Positions 1 to 8,511 of a stretch of 49,340 nt of DNA are shown piece after piece. Numbering within the stretch: position 1 is the first letter of the stretch; each line of letters opens with the position of its first letter. The DNA is taken from assembly GCA_013153405.1 (NCBI GenBank), contig JAADEM010000168.1, positions 1 to 49,340 of the forward strand, given 5' to 3'. The notes under the pieces are model-generated. The model was not told the origin of the DNA and did no database searches. It saw only the letters and a list, made by a program, of their open reading frames with translations. This DNA is from Chlorobiota bacterium. GTDB taxonomy: Bacteria > Bacteroidota > Bacteroidia > Bacteroidales > Marinilabiliaceae. The translations under genes and the position numbers were made by a program.

Positions 1-443
1 TGAAAATTGTTGCAAACAGGGAGGTGAAATACAGATTTATTGATATTCGTAATCCGCACCTATATGTAAAGGGGCATTTACAGGGTGCAATGAATATTCC
101 ATTGCACGATGCATTGAATCCCAAATATAAAGATGTATTCAATTCAGAAAATGTAACCAACATCATTTATGGAAAAGATAATGAAGATGTTGTTGATTTA
201 TATCTTATGTTTAGTGAAATCGGTTATAACGGAAACAAGTTTTTTAAAGGTGGTTATGTTTTTATTGCCAGCGGTGGGAAAGTGAAATTTAATCCCGATG
301 ATGAAAAACCGGCATATAACTTTGCCGAGAAATTAAAAGAGGTTGCCGGAGCTGCCGGAACTACAATTCAGGCTCCGAAGCCGACTGCTCCCAAGCCTGT
401 AATAAGGCATAAGAAAAAAGAAGTAGAGGGAGGTTGCAGTTAA
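1..443 (+). CDS. Rhodanese-like domain protein, 5' end cut by the window
   Basis: The N-terminal half carries the rhodanese hallmark: FIDIRNPHLYVKGHLQGAMNIP is the family's D-x-R then GHxxGAxNIP pattern. The frame is open to the first base of the window, so the GTG at 24 is probably internal. Where rhodaneses have the active-site cysteine loop, this protein reads NIIYGKDNEDV with no cysteine, so ordinary sulfurtransferase chemistry by that residue is unlikely. A proline/lysine-rich tail ends in GGCS and holds the only cysteine visible here. The gene is followed by a terminator hairpin and then an octaheme cytochrome of the tetrathionate reductase family, so a sulfur-related role is plausible but inferred. 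The domain is clear; the function is not. Confidence 0.75.
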   Translation, partial: KIVANREVKYRFIDIRNPHLYVKGHLQGAMNIPLHDALNPKYKDVFNSENVTNIIYGKDNEDVVDLYLMFSEIGYNGNKFFKGGYVFIASGGKVKFNPDDEKPAYNFAEKLKEVAGAAGTTIQAPKPTAPKPVIRHKKKEVEGGCS

Positions 444-509
444 ATTATCACATTTTGAAGTTCTGAAATATTCCTGCCGGTTTTGGTGCGGGAAAATAAA
501 AAATAATTG

Positions 510-546
510 AATCCACAAGAAGCTTATGTTTCTTGTGGATTTTTTG
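510..546 (+). terminator. Rho-independent terminator after the rhodanese gene
   Basis: A perfect 12-bp stem (aatccacaagaa at 510-521 with its complement at 530-541) closes an 8-nt loop and runs into a T-rich tract. It separates the rhodanese gene from the cytochrome gene. The rest of 444-723 is AT-rich, with a weak promoter-like TTATTTTG at 667-674. Confidence 0.85.
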
Positions 547-723
547 ATTTATAGGTTCTTAGTGTATTACCCGAACTGATTCTACAGTGTAAGTTGTTAG
601 TATTAAATAATTTAAGACCTCTTTGTCTTAATGCGAAATTGTTATTTTTTGCTTGTGATTTAAATTTTATTTTGCACATTTGTGCGATTCTGTGAAAAAA
701 TCAACAACCTTAAAAATTGTAGA

Positions 724-2331
724 ATGTTAACGGTTAAAGAGTCTCAGCAAAGGTTTATAAGATTGTTACTGTTCTTTATAGTAATAACTTTACCTTGGAT
801 AGCAGGCGGTATATATATACATAATAATTATAATATTCCTGAAAGCGGAAATGTAAGATTGGTTAATTATAGAGTAGATACAGTACCAAAAGTAGATCAT
901 AGTAAGTTTAAAATTTTACAACAAAAGTTTGAAACACCGCAGCAGGTCACTGAAGCTTGTTTGAGTTGTCATAATAAAACCGATCATGAGGTTATGGCAA
1001 CGTCACACTGGAAATGGACACGTCCGTATGTAACCGAAGATGGTGATACTATTGAACTGGGTAAAAAAAATATTATAAATAATTTTTGTATAGGAGTTTC
1101 TTCTAACGAGCCGCTTTGTACAAGTTGTCATGCAGGATATGGATGGAAGAATAAGAATTTTGACTTCTCGATAAGTAAAAATATTGATTGTATTGTATGT
1201 CATGACCAAACCGGTACATATAAAAAATTTCCGGGAAAGGCCGGATTACCGGTTGATAAAAAGACAGTGTTTAACGGAAAAACCTTTCTTCCTCCTGATT
1301 ATAACAAAATAGCAACTAACGTTGGAATGCCGAAACGGCAAAACTGCGGAAGTTGTCATTATACCGGTGGCGGTGGAAACAATGTAAAACACGGAGATCT
1401 GGAACTTGCTTTGAACAAAACAAACCGCAAGGTTGATGTTCATATGGGAATTGACGGAGCAAACATGAGTTGTGTTGAATGTCATAAAACAAACGAACAT
1501 AAAATATCGGGAAAACTTTACACTGTTTCTTCACAAAATAAAGACAGGGTTAGTTGCGAACAATGTCATACGCCGGCACCGCATAACAGTTCTATCCTGA
1601 ACAGTCATACCGACAGAGTGGCCTGTCAGACTTGTCATATTCCTGAATATGCAAAAGTAAATCCCACCAAAATGTATTGGGACTGGTCTACTGCCGGCAA
1701 ACGGAATCCTGATGGAAGTCTTATCGTTAAAAAAGACAGTCTGGGACATTTGAAGTATCATTCAAAAAAGGGAACTTTTGTGTATGAGACAAATGTTAAA
1801 CCAGAATATGTCTGGTTTAACGGTAAAGCCCGTCATTATCTTATAGGAGAAAAAATAGATACATCTGAAGTCCTGGCTTTGAACAGGCTTCAGGGAAGCT
1901 ATGCCGATAATTCATCAAAAATAATTCCGGTTAAAGTACACCGGGGCAAACAAATATACGATGCCGTAAACCGATACCTTATTGTTCCTCATCTGTTCGG
2001 TAAAGACAGTACTGCTTTCTGGAAGAATTTTGACTGGGATAAAGCGGCAAGGACCGGTATGGCAAGTATCGGCCTGCCTTACAGTGGAAAGTATTCGTTT
2101 ATTTCCACCGAGATGTACTGGCCTGTTAATCATATGGTGGCACCAAGAGAAGAATCATTGTCATGTATCGAGTGTCATTCCAGAAACAGTCGCTTGTCAG
2201 CCATTAATGATTTTTATCTGCCCGGCAGGGATTATAACAGCTATCTTGATTTGGCCGGAAAATTAATGATTCTGCTTTCATTAATAGGTGTTGCAATACA
2301 TGCCACATTGCGAATAGTTAAGTCTAATTAG
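724..2331 (+). CDS. Octaheme c-type cytochrome, tetrathionate reductase (Otr) family
   Basis: Eight CxxCH haem-binding motifs are visible: CLSCH, CTSCH, CIVCH, CGSCH, CVECH, CEQCH, CQTCH and CIECH. That number and the roughly 535-residue length fit the octaheme tetrathionate reductase family. Members reduce tetrathionate, nitrite or hydroxylamine in vitro; the physiological substrate is usually uncertain. A membrane segment at residues 10-31 and another near the C-terminus (about 509-529) would anchor the protein with its haems outside the cytoplasm. I place the start at ATG 724. The upstream GTG at 682 adds 14 residues right after a promoter-like TTATTTTG (667-674). A cytochrome b gene follows after 14 bp and is a likely electron partner from the quinone pool. 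Confidence 0.88.
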   Translation: MLTVKESQQRFIRLLLFFIVITLPWIAGGIYIHNNYNIPESGNVRLVNYRVDTVPKVDHSKFKILQQKFETPQQVTEACLSCHNKTDHEVMATSHWKWTRPYVTEDGDTIELGKKNIINNFCIGVSSNEPLCTSCHAGYGWKNKNFDFSISKNIDCIVCHDQTGTYKKFPGKAGLPVDKKTVFNGKTFLPPDYNKIATNVGMPKRQNCGSCHYTGGGGNNVKHGDLELALNKTNRKVDVHMGIDGANMSCVECHKTNEHKISGKLYTVSSQNKDRVSCEQCHTPAPHNSSILNSHTDRVACQTCHIPEYAKVNPTKMYWDWSTAGKRNPDGSLIVKKDSLGHLKYHSKKGTFVYETNVKPEYVWFNGKARHYLIGEKIDTSEVLALNRLQGSYADNSSKIIPVKVHRGKQIYDAVNRYLIVPHLFGKDSTAFWKNFDWDKAARTGMASIGLPYSGKYSFISTEMYWPVNHMVAPREESLSCIECHSRNSRLSAINDFYLPGRDYNSYLDLAGKLMILLSLIGVAIHATLRIVKSN

Positions 2332-2345
2332 TTACAGGTAAATCG

Positions 2346-3677
2346 ATGAAAAGAAAAACATATATATATCGCAGATTTGAAAGGTTCTGGCACTGGAACC
2401 AGGCTCTTTTAATACTTTTCCTGGCACTTACCGGTTTTGAGATTCATAGTTCATATAGTCTGTTTGGATATCAGAGGGCGGTTGTGATGCATAATGTAGC
2501 AGCCTGGGCCCTGCTTGTTCTTATTGTTTTTGCCATATTCTGGCACTTTGTTACGGGAGAGTGGAAACAATATATTCCTACTACAAAATATATAAAGGCT
2601 CAGGTTGAATATTATATAACAGGAATTTTTAAAGGAGCTCCGCATCCTACCAATAAAACTGTTTATGATAAATTCAACCCATTACAAAGATTGATCTATC
2701 TGGGGCTGAAGCTTTTTGTTATACCTGTTCAGGTAGCTACAGGATTTATCTATCTGTTTTACATTTATCCTGATAATCCGGCACATAGTTTTGACCTTAC
2801 CAATGTGGCTACAATACACACTTTGGGGGCATTTATGTTATTATCGTTTGTTATTGCACATGTTTATCTTACTACTACCGGAGAAACTCCGTTTTCCAGT
2901 ATTAAAGCCATGATAACAGGCTGGGAAGTAGTTGATGTGGATGAAAATGAAGAGAGAATAAAACACCTTCATAAAGCGGTTGAGGATAGTGTTGCCGGAT
3001 ATTATCGTCTTGATAAAGAGGGGAAAATAACAGATGTGAACGATGCATGGCTTAAAATGTACAGGTGTAAAGACAAAAATAATATTATAGGAAAGCATTT
3101 TTCTGTTACCCGGGATGAAAAACATATTGCCGATTTGGAGAATCTAGTTAAAAGGGTTTTATCAGGAGAAACTATTACCGGCATGCCGGTGGTTAGAAAA
3201 TGTTTTGACGGATCAACCGGAAAACATATTCTTTCTGCCAATCCTGTTGTTGAAAACGGTGAGATCGCCGGTGTAGAAGGCTTTGTGCTTGATATAGATG
3301 AGAAGGAAGGACTTTCGGATCATGTTTATTATACTGTTCGTAACAGTGCTGCCGGATATTACCGCCTCGATGAAAAAGGGAATCTTGCGGATGTAAACGA
3401 TGCATGGTTGAAGTATTATAAGTATGACAGCAAAGATGAAGTTCTGGGGAAACATTTTTCTGTTACCAGAGAAGGCGAAGAGCTGAAAAAACTACAGGAT
3501 ATATTTGATAAGGTAATGTCGGGAGAGACAGTAACAGGTGTTATATCAGAAAGAAAATGTAAAGATGGTACAACAGGAAGACATATTCTTTCGGCAAATC
3601 CGATAACTGTAGGGAATAAAATTGTCGGAATGGAAGGTTTTATTCTGGATATTACAGAGCTTGAGAGTGATATGTGA
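2346..3677 (+). CDS. Cytochrome b fused to two tandem PAS domains
   Basis: Residues 1-195 form a four-helix cytochrome b of the thiosulfate-reductase/Ni-hydrogenase type. It starts with RRFERFWHWNQALLIL and has candidate haem histidines H16, H49, H158 and H172. Two PAS-like domains follow, at about 209-318 and 326-440. They are clear duplicates: both contain GYYRLD, DVNDAWLK, GKHFSVTR, SGET and HILSANP. No kinase, cyclase or DNA-binding output domain follows; the protein ends just after the second PAS. The gene lies 14 bp behind the octaheme cytochrome, so the two probably form one operon. The cytochrome b should pass electrons between quinol and the octaheme protein, and the PAS pair may sense redox state or dock a partner. 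That sensing role is inference. Confidence 0.82.
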   Translation: MKRKTYIYRRFERFWHWNQALLILFLALTGFEIHSSYSLFGYQRAVVMHNVAAWALLVLIVFAIFWHFVTGEWKQYIPTTKYIKAQVEYYITGIFKGAPHPTNKTVYDKFNPLQRLIYLGLKLFVIPVQVATGFIYLFYIYPDNPAHSFDLTNVATIHTLGAFMLLSFVIAHVYLTTTGETPFSSIKAMITGWEVVDVDENEERIKHLHKAVEDSVAGYYRLDKEGKITDVNDAWLKMYRCKDKNNIIGKHFSVTRDEKHIADLENLVKRVLSGETITGMPVVRKCFDGSTGKHILSANPVVENGEIAGVEGFVLDIDEKEGLSDHVYYTVRNSAAGYYRLDEKGNLADVNDAWLKYYKYDSKDEVLGKHFSVTREGEELKKLQDIFDKVMSGETVTGVISERKCKDGTTGRHILSANPITVGNKIVGMEGFILDITELESDM

Positions 3678-3700
3678 GGTTGTCCACCATGTGGGAAAAT

Positions 3701-4315
3701 TTAATGAAAGGAGACTCTTCCTGTTGCAATGTTATACATGGCAGCAACAATTTTAATATCTCCGTTTTCTTCCATATTTCTTAGGATTTCGCTCTCTTTT
3801 CTTATGGTTTCTATAGAGGTGAGAGTATTGTTATCAATAACTGCATTGATGTAATTGATGTTATCAATGGTTTTGGGGGTAATATTTTTTGTACGTTCAA
3901 TGGCCGGTTTAATTTTATCGAGAGAATAAGTAAGATTACCGAGCTTAATTCCTTTTACAGCTGCATTTACGGCTCCGCAGCCGGTATGACCCATAACAAC
4001 AAACAATTTTGTTCCTGCTACTTTGGCAGCATATTCCATGCCTCCTATAATATCCTGATTTACAACATTGCCGGGTGATCGAAAAGAGAAAAGTTCGCCT
4101 ATTGTTTTATCGAAAATGCGTTCTACAGGTACCCGTGAGTCCATGCAGGCAAGAATTGCAGCAAGCGGGTATTGTGCTTCTTTGGTCAGCTCCAGAACAT
4201 GATGTGTTTTTACATTGCGTAAATCATCGTTTACAAATCTTTCGTTGCCTTTTTTCAAAAGTTCTATTACCTGATCAGGGGTCAGGACTTCCTGTATATT
4301 CTTATGCAGAGACAT
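3701..4315 (-). CDS. Beta-class carbonic anhydrase
   Basis: This 204-residue protein interconverts CO2 and bicarbonate. The beta-class zinc site is complete: C57-x-D59-x-R61 in ACMDSRVP, then H110-x-x-C113 in GHTGCGAV. The FSFRSPGNVV segment is also typical. The length and a lack of signal peptide point to a cytoplasmic enzyme. It is convergent with the cytochrome b gene (23 bp between stops) and divergent from a permease remnant. Its promoter has an exact TAAATTTG -7 box about 25 nt before the ATG. Confidence 0.93.
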   Translation of the reverse strand: MSLHKNIQEVLTPDQVIELLKKGNERFVNDDLRNVKTHHVLELTKEAQYPLAAILACMDSRVPVERIFDKTIGELFSFRSPGNVVNQDIIGGMEYAAKVAGTKLFVVMGHTGCGAVNAAVKGIKLGNLTYSLDKIKPAIERTKNITPKTIDNINYINAVIDNNTLTSIETIRKESEILRNMEENGDIKIVAAMYNIATGRVSFH

Positions 4316-4338
4316 ATTGTTTTATTTATTATGGAATA

Positions 4339-4346
4339 CAAATTTA
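4339..4346 (-). promoter_or_regulatory. -7 box of the carbonic anhydrase promoter
   Basis: On the minus strand this reads TAAATTTG, an exact match to the Bacteroidota TAnnTTTG -7 consensus. A T-rich TTTTC lies about 19 nt further upstream (4366-4370) at the -33 position. The start codon would be about 20 nt after transcription begins. Confidence 0.6.
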
Positions 4347-4395
4347 ATATTAAATAACTTACAGGGAAAATGATTAAGTTGCAGTACCGGTTTGA

Positions 4396-4716
4396 AATTT
4401 TTTAAGAATAACAGCAGTTTCTGCAGTTGTTTTTTCTGTGATAGGTAAGGTTAGTGCAGCCTTAAAAACAATCCCCGAAGCTGTTTTAGGGGGAATAATG
4501 GTGCTGCTTTTCGGCCTGATAGCAAGTGTTGGTATTAAAACACTTGTTGAGTCAAGAGTTGACCTTCACGATATACGAAATCAGGTAATTGCTACACTGA
4601 TTTTAACCGTGGGGATAGGAGGAGCGATGATGAATGTTGGTGACTTTTCCTTTGAAGGTATAGGACTTGCATCTGTTGTTGGTGTAATTCTGAACCTTGA
4701 ACCTTATACTTCATAA
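4396..4716 (+). pseudogene. C-terminal remnant of a uracil/xanthine permease (NCS2 family)
   Basis: The open frame after the stop at 4393-4395 reads ITAVSAVVFSVIGKVSAALK, then IPEAVLGGIMVLLFGLIA and a hydrophobic tail ending in GVILNLEPYTS. This matches the last third of UraA-type nucleobase permeases (IPxPVxGGxMxxLFGxIA, then GIG/GxA helices). The first two thirds, including the substrate-binding helices, are missing, and the frame has no good start; the first candidate, GTG 4438, is mid-helix. The boundary of the remnant lies near 4380-4396, next to the carbonic anhydrase promoter, as expected after a deletion that joined the two loci. A functional product is unlikely. Confidence 0.75.
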
Positions 4717-4876
4717 AACAAAATAAACTAACAAAACTGTAAAAGAAAAGAACACCTGTCTTGTTAAACAATGCAATAACACCGAAAAAACGGCCGGATG
4801 GTTAGAAGGCAGGTGATTAACTGAATTTAAGAGCCTGTGAATTTTCATATTACCTGCCCCGCTAACCTGTTCCGGA

Positions 4877-7333
4877 TTATTCATTTTGCGCTTCTTCTAT
4901 TTTTTTGTAAACTTTTTCGGTCAGTTTCTCATACGATTCAGCTTCCGGTCTGATTGGCGGAAGGAATTTTACTTTTATCTTTTTGAATGGTTTCGGAAAT
5001 CTGGAGCCTTTGGGCAAAGCTTCGTATGCACCTTTTATTGATACAGGTACAATCGGGATTTTCAACTCTTTACTTAATATTGCAAAAGTCTTTTTGAAAT
5101 TCCCCAGCTTTCCGTCTTTTGTTCTGGTTCCTTCAGGGAAAATGATGAGGTTCTTTTTTTGTTTCAACAGCTCTCCGAGTTTTTGTATCGACAGTTTAAG
5201 ATCCTTGTTCAAATCCATAACGATTATGTTATGCCTGTGTGCAAGGAATTTAAGCCATCGTTTTTTCACATGTTTTTCTTTTGCATAAAAGTATGTGTTT
5301 TTAAGTTGTTTCCCTTTCATGAAAGCAGTTACAAACAGGCTGTCGAAAAAACTCTGATGGTTTGGCGCAATAATAAAAGGTCCATCGGGAATATTTTCTT
5401 TCCCTTCGCCTTTTATCCTGAAGTAAACAGAGAAAAACAGTTTCGAAGCCGACACAAATGCTCTTCCTGTAAACCATGATTTCGGAAGGTGCAGGTCTAC
5501 CCTCTCTTTTAATATTTTTGTCCAGTTTATTTTTTCAACATCCATTTTACTTCTGGTTTTCGCAATATGCTCGCTTAGTTCTTGGAGTGTTTTGAAGGAT
5601 GTCATTTCAGGAATATCCATATTCACACCAAAAGTAGACTGAATAAAAAACTGGAAACTGACTTTATCGAGTGAATCCATACCCAGATCCATCTCAATAT
5701 GATCTGTTGGTTTTACTGTTATACCTTTTTCCTGTTCAATATAGTCCTTCAGTATTTTGTATTCTTTTAGCGATACTTCCTTAACAGGTTTTTCAGGTTT
5801 TTCCGATGTGGTCTTTGCCATTTCAGCAAGTTGAAACCGCCTTAGTTTACCAAGTCGGGTACGGGGGAGTTCTTCGTCACTTACTACAAATTGCATCACT
5901 TTTTTGTAAGGAGAAACAGTTTTATTGTATACATCCATCACCTCCCATTTAATTTTTTGCTCTATTGTTTCTCCGGGAGCAAGCTGAATTCCGGCAGCTG
6001 GTACAATAACGGCTTTCAACATGTCATTCTCCAGATAAACGCCTGCCTCTTTTATAAGTGTATCGAACTTTTCCAGTTTCTCTTCTATCTCAGCAGGATT
6101 GATATTTTTACCTGTGGACAGAACAATTATCTCTTTCTTACGTCCGGTAATGTGAAGAAAACCATCATTGTCGAGGTAGCCCAGGTCGCCGGTATACAGC
6201 CAACCGTCTTTCAGCACATCGGCAGTTTCCTCTGGACGATTGTAATACCCTTGCATTACATTGTCTCCGGAAGCTACAATCTCACCCTCACGGATCTCAA
6301 TGTTAACACCCGGCAGAGCATGTCCGGGGCTGCCTACTTTTATTTTGTCGGGCCGGGTAAAAGTTATCATAGGTGCGGCTTCTGTCATTCCATAACCTTC
6401 CAGTACCTTGAATCCCAATGTGCGGAATCCGTATCCTGTTTCGGTATCCAGTGCTGCACCTCCGCTTATCATGTACTTTATAGAACCTCCGAACTTTTTG
6501 TGAACAGACTTAAACAGCGTTTTTGAGAAACCGTACGAATCAATTTTACGTGCCATGCCGAACATGCCAGTGGCAATTTTACTGGCAGCAATTTTTCCTT
6601 TAATGCCTTTGAAAATCGCAGAGTATAATCTTGGCACTCCGATTATCATCGTTACTTTGTTTTTCTGAAGTGTTTTAATGATATCTTCAGATGTCATTGA
6701 CGGAGAAATTGCAATGGAAGCTCCGGTGTAAAGGGGAATTACCATTGTTCCCATTAGCGGGAATATATGATGCATAGGTAACAGCATAAGAATAATATCA
6801 TCTTCGGTGTAAATAGGTATGTGTTTGTAAACACCGTCTATGTTAGCTTTCAGATTTTTAAAGCTAAGCATAACACCTTTGGGATTTCCTGTTGTTCCCG
6901 AAGTGTAAATTATTACAGCTGTTTTATCATCTGCTTCGTTTATATTGATTTTTGTTTCCGGAGTATCTGTGTTTTCATATTCATCAATAACAAAAACCCG
7001 GGTTTCATGGGATGCTTTTTTAAGTGCTTCTTCCATTATGTTTTTTGTATCACTGGATACAAAAATCACTTCCGGCTTACTGTCGTTAAGTATGTATGCA
7101 ATATCATCAACCGATGACATAAAATCAATAGGAACAGCTATTGCATTATTGACCCATGCGGAATAAAAAGCATAAACCCATCCCGGTCTGTTTTCGGAAA
7201 AAATAACCACTTTGTCCGGTTTCGATTCTGTGTATAATCTTGAGAAAACGGAGATTTTTGAATGCAGTTCTCTGTATGTAACTTTCTCATTGCCGTTTAT
7301 CAGGGCAACTTTGTCGCTGTTGTTGTGTATCAT
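4877..7333 (-). CDS. Fused acyl-ACP/CoA synthetase, acyl carrier protein and acyltransferase
   Basis: Three domains lie in order. Residues about 1-490 are an AMP-forming ligase with the P-loop YTSGTTGNPKGV, the YGMTE motif and YTGDLG. Residues about 535-605 are a carrier domain with DLGMDSLDKV, whose serine would take phosphopantetheine. Residues about 620-818 are a PlsC-type acyltransferase with NHQSFFD (HX4D) and FPEGTR. The arrangement recalls Aas (acyl-ACP synthetase plus lysophospholipid acyltransferase) but with the carrier built in, so fatty acid could be activated, loaded and transferred to a lysophospholipid in one chain. I start at ATG 7333. The longer TTG start at 7363 lies inside the -7 box TATATTTG. 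Confidence 0.88.
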   Translation of the reverse strand: MIHNNSDKVALINGNEKVTYRELHSKISVFSRLYTESKPDKVVIFSENRPGWVYAFYSAWVNNAIAVPIDFMSSVDDIAYILNDSKPEVIFVSSDTKNIMEEALKKASHETRVFVIDEYENTDTPETKININEADDKTAVIIYTSGTTGNPKGVMLSFKNLKANIDGVYKHIPIYTEDDIILMLLPMHHIFPLMGTMVIPLYTGASIAISPSMTSEDIIKTLQKNKVTMIIGVPRLYSAIFKGIKGKIAASKIATGMFGMARKIDSYGFSKTLFKSVHKKFGGSIKYMISGGAALDTETGYGFRTLGFKVLEGYGMTEAAPMITFTRPDKIKVGSPGHALPGVNIEIREGEIVASGDNVMQGYYNRPEETADVLKDGWLYTGDLGYLDNDGFLHITGRKKEIIVLSTGKNINPAEIEEKLEKFDTLIKEAGVYLENDMLKAVIVPAAGIQLAPGETIEQKIKWEVMDVYNKTVSPYKKVMQFVVSDEELPRTRLGKLRRFQLAEMAKTTSEKPEKPVKEVSLKEYKILKDYIEQEKGITVKPTDHIEMDLGMDSLDKVSFQFFIQSTFGVNMDIPEMTSFKTLQELSEHIAKTRSKMDVEKINWTKILKERVDLHLPKSWFTGRAFVSASKLFFSVYFRIKGEGKENIPDGPFIIAPNHQSFFDSLFVTAFMKGKQLKNTYFYAKEKHVKKRWLKFLAHRHNIIVMDLNKDLKLSIQKLGELLKQKKNLIIFPEGTRTKDGKLGNFKKTFAILSKELKIPIVPVSIKGAYEALPKGSRFPKPFKKIKVKFLPPIRPEAESYEKLTEKVYKKIEEAQNE

Positions 7334-7360
7334 CAATTCTGTTTTTGCTTTGTTGGGTAA

Positions 7361-7368
7361 CAAATATA
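7361..7368 (-). promoter_or_regulatory. -7 box of the acyl synthetase gene
   Basis: On the minus strand this reads TATATTTG, an exact TAnnTTTG match, 27 nt before ATG 7333. It overlaps the TTG that gives the longest open frame, which argues against that start. No clear -33 TTTG was seen. Confidence 0.55.
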
Positions 7369-7437
7369 CAAAAGAAAAGGTTTAATGGCATAGTGTATGA
7401 AAGTTACCGGTGACGCAATCGGATTTCATATGTTTAA

Positions 7438-7599
7438 CCCGACTTATGTAGTAGGAGCTATGTAATATTGAACTATCTGCCTGGCTTCCCCCAGTCGGAC
7501 AGGCCTTCCTGCATTTAGTAAGGGGTAACCCCGATTTGGAAATACCATTGGGGTAATTTGCTAAAATGGATGTAGTTCTTTATTGCATAGTTTGGGTTT
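7438..7599. repeat. Copy of a short interspersed repeat, apparently split by unrelated sequence
   Basis: The 318-bp gap 7364-7681 has no convincing gene. At 7438-7462 it holds CCCGACTTATGTAGTAG followed by GAGCTATG, and at 7584-7599 TGCATAGTTTGGGTTT. The same two pieces lie side by side at 41897-41929 with few changes. The stretch between the pieces here includes small palindromes such as GGGGTAACCCC. I read it as a degenerate interspersed repeat carrying extra sequence. Confidence 0.4.
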
Positions 7600-7608
7600 A
7601 ATACGGAG

Positions 7609-7644
7609 TAAAATAAAAAAAGCCTCCGGAATAAGGAGGCTTTT
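7609..7644 (-). terminator. Terminator of the PhnW-like gene
   Basis: A 10-bp stem (aaaagcctcc 7618-7627, ggaggctttt 7635-7644) encloses a 7-nt loop. On the minus strand it runs into a long T-rich tract (complement of 7609-7620), so it ends the leftward gene at 7682-8341. Confidence 0.8.
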
Positions 7645-7681
7645 GATTGTTTTAAATGTTACTATGGTTAATAGTTGGAAA

Positions 7682-8341
7682 TCAGAATACCATTGGTTCT
7701 ATTTCGCGTCTGCGATTCTTCAGTGTTTGTTGCCAGAAGCCGTAAAGGTCCATTGAGTAGGATCTGGCATTGCCTTCGGTTTGCACTAGTTTGTTACGGC
7801 GGGCGGCCACAAAAGATATTCCTTCACGATTGGCATTGCTTGCAAGAAAATCAAAACTGTTTAAATCAATGTCAACCAGATTTTTCACATTACCGCTGTA
7901 GTCAATTATTATATCTACCATGTTTAATGTGAGTTGTTCTATGATTTCTTTCAGATCTGAACGATAAAGCGATTCGTCGGTTAATGATATGCAAGCGTGT
8001 GAATAATTATTATTGTTGTTAAGAATATCTTCCAGTTGTTGCATGTCGGTTTTATTGTCTTTTGCATTTACAATGCTGTAATGTATATCGTTCTGAAGAC
8101 ATATCTCAACGGGCATAATACTTTCTTTTCCGGAGTCAAAGATTATTATATCCTTATTCAGCCCGACTACTGAAGTTATTATTGTTTCCAATGCAAACTT
8201 GCGCTCCCTGGTAAAAGGGATATACTCGTATCCGGTACGGTAAAAGTTATCAGGAGTGATCTTCTGCCTGTTAAAAACCTGTTCCAGTATCTCTTTCTCT
8301 ACATTCTTGTCATTCAACAGATATCTTTGATGGTACAGCAT
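7682..8341 (-). CDS. Short PhnW-like (class V aminotransferase fold) protein lacking the PLP lysine
   Basis: I align this by eye with 2-aminoethylphosphonate:pyruvate transaminase (PhnW). The stretch FDFLASNANREGISFVAARR then NARSYSMDLYGFW matches PhnW's DYLISSANKCIQG, then FVIAR and RSLSLDLYAQW. ILNNNNNYSHACISLTDESL matches the SH-x-x-x-x-H-SETT segment. In PhnW the lysine of SANK binds pyridoxal phosphate; here that position is R172. The protein is 219 residues, against about 360 for the enzyme, and lacks the C-terminal small domain. A transaminase activity is therefore unlikely; a structural or regulatory role is possible. It stands alone, with its own -7 box and terminator. The homology is distant and unproven without a profile search. 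Confidence 0.55.
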   Translation of the reverse strand: MLYHQRYLLNDKNVEKEILEQVFNRQKITPDNFYRTGYEYIPFTRERKFALETIITSVVGLNKDIIIFDSGKESIMPVEICLQNDIHYSIVNAKDNKTDMQQLEDILNNNNNYSHACISLTDESLYRSDLKEIIEQLTLNMVDIIIDYSGNVKNLVDIDLNSFDFLASNANREGISFVAARRNKLVQTEGNARSYSMDLYGFWQQTLKNRRREIEPMVF

Positions 8342-8365
8342 GAGTCCCTTTTTTTATTGTTTTTA

Positions 8366-8373
8366 CAAAAATA
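8366..8373 (-). promoter_or_regulatory. -7 box of the PhnW-like gene
   Basis: On the minus strand this reads TATTTTTG, an exact TAnnTTTG match, 25 nt before the ATG at 8341. No good -33 element was found. Confidence 0.5.
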
Positions 8374-8511
8374 TATTATGATTTTTCAACTCAGATTAAT
8401 TCCTCTTTAAATGAAGGTTAATTCTTTGTTAAATATTAGACAATCAAGAAGGGTGATTCACTTACAAAAAATAAATTATTTTTTTGTTTAATAGTTTATA
8501 ATTTTACAGGT

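Noticed and set aside
3000-3660. Tandem DNA repeat suggesting recent duplication
   Set aside because: The two PAS copies are similar in protein but diverged in DNA; this is an old domain duplication and is recorded under the cytochrome b gene.
5891-6526. Open frame of 211 codons on the + strand
   Set aside because: It is antisense to the adenylation domain of the fused acyl synthetase and has low-complexity, cysteine/phenylalanine-rich composition.
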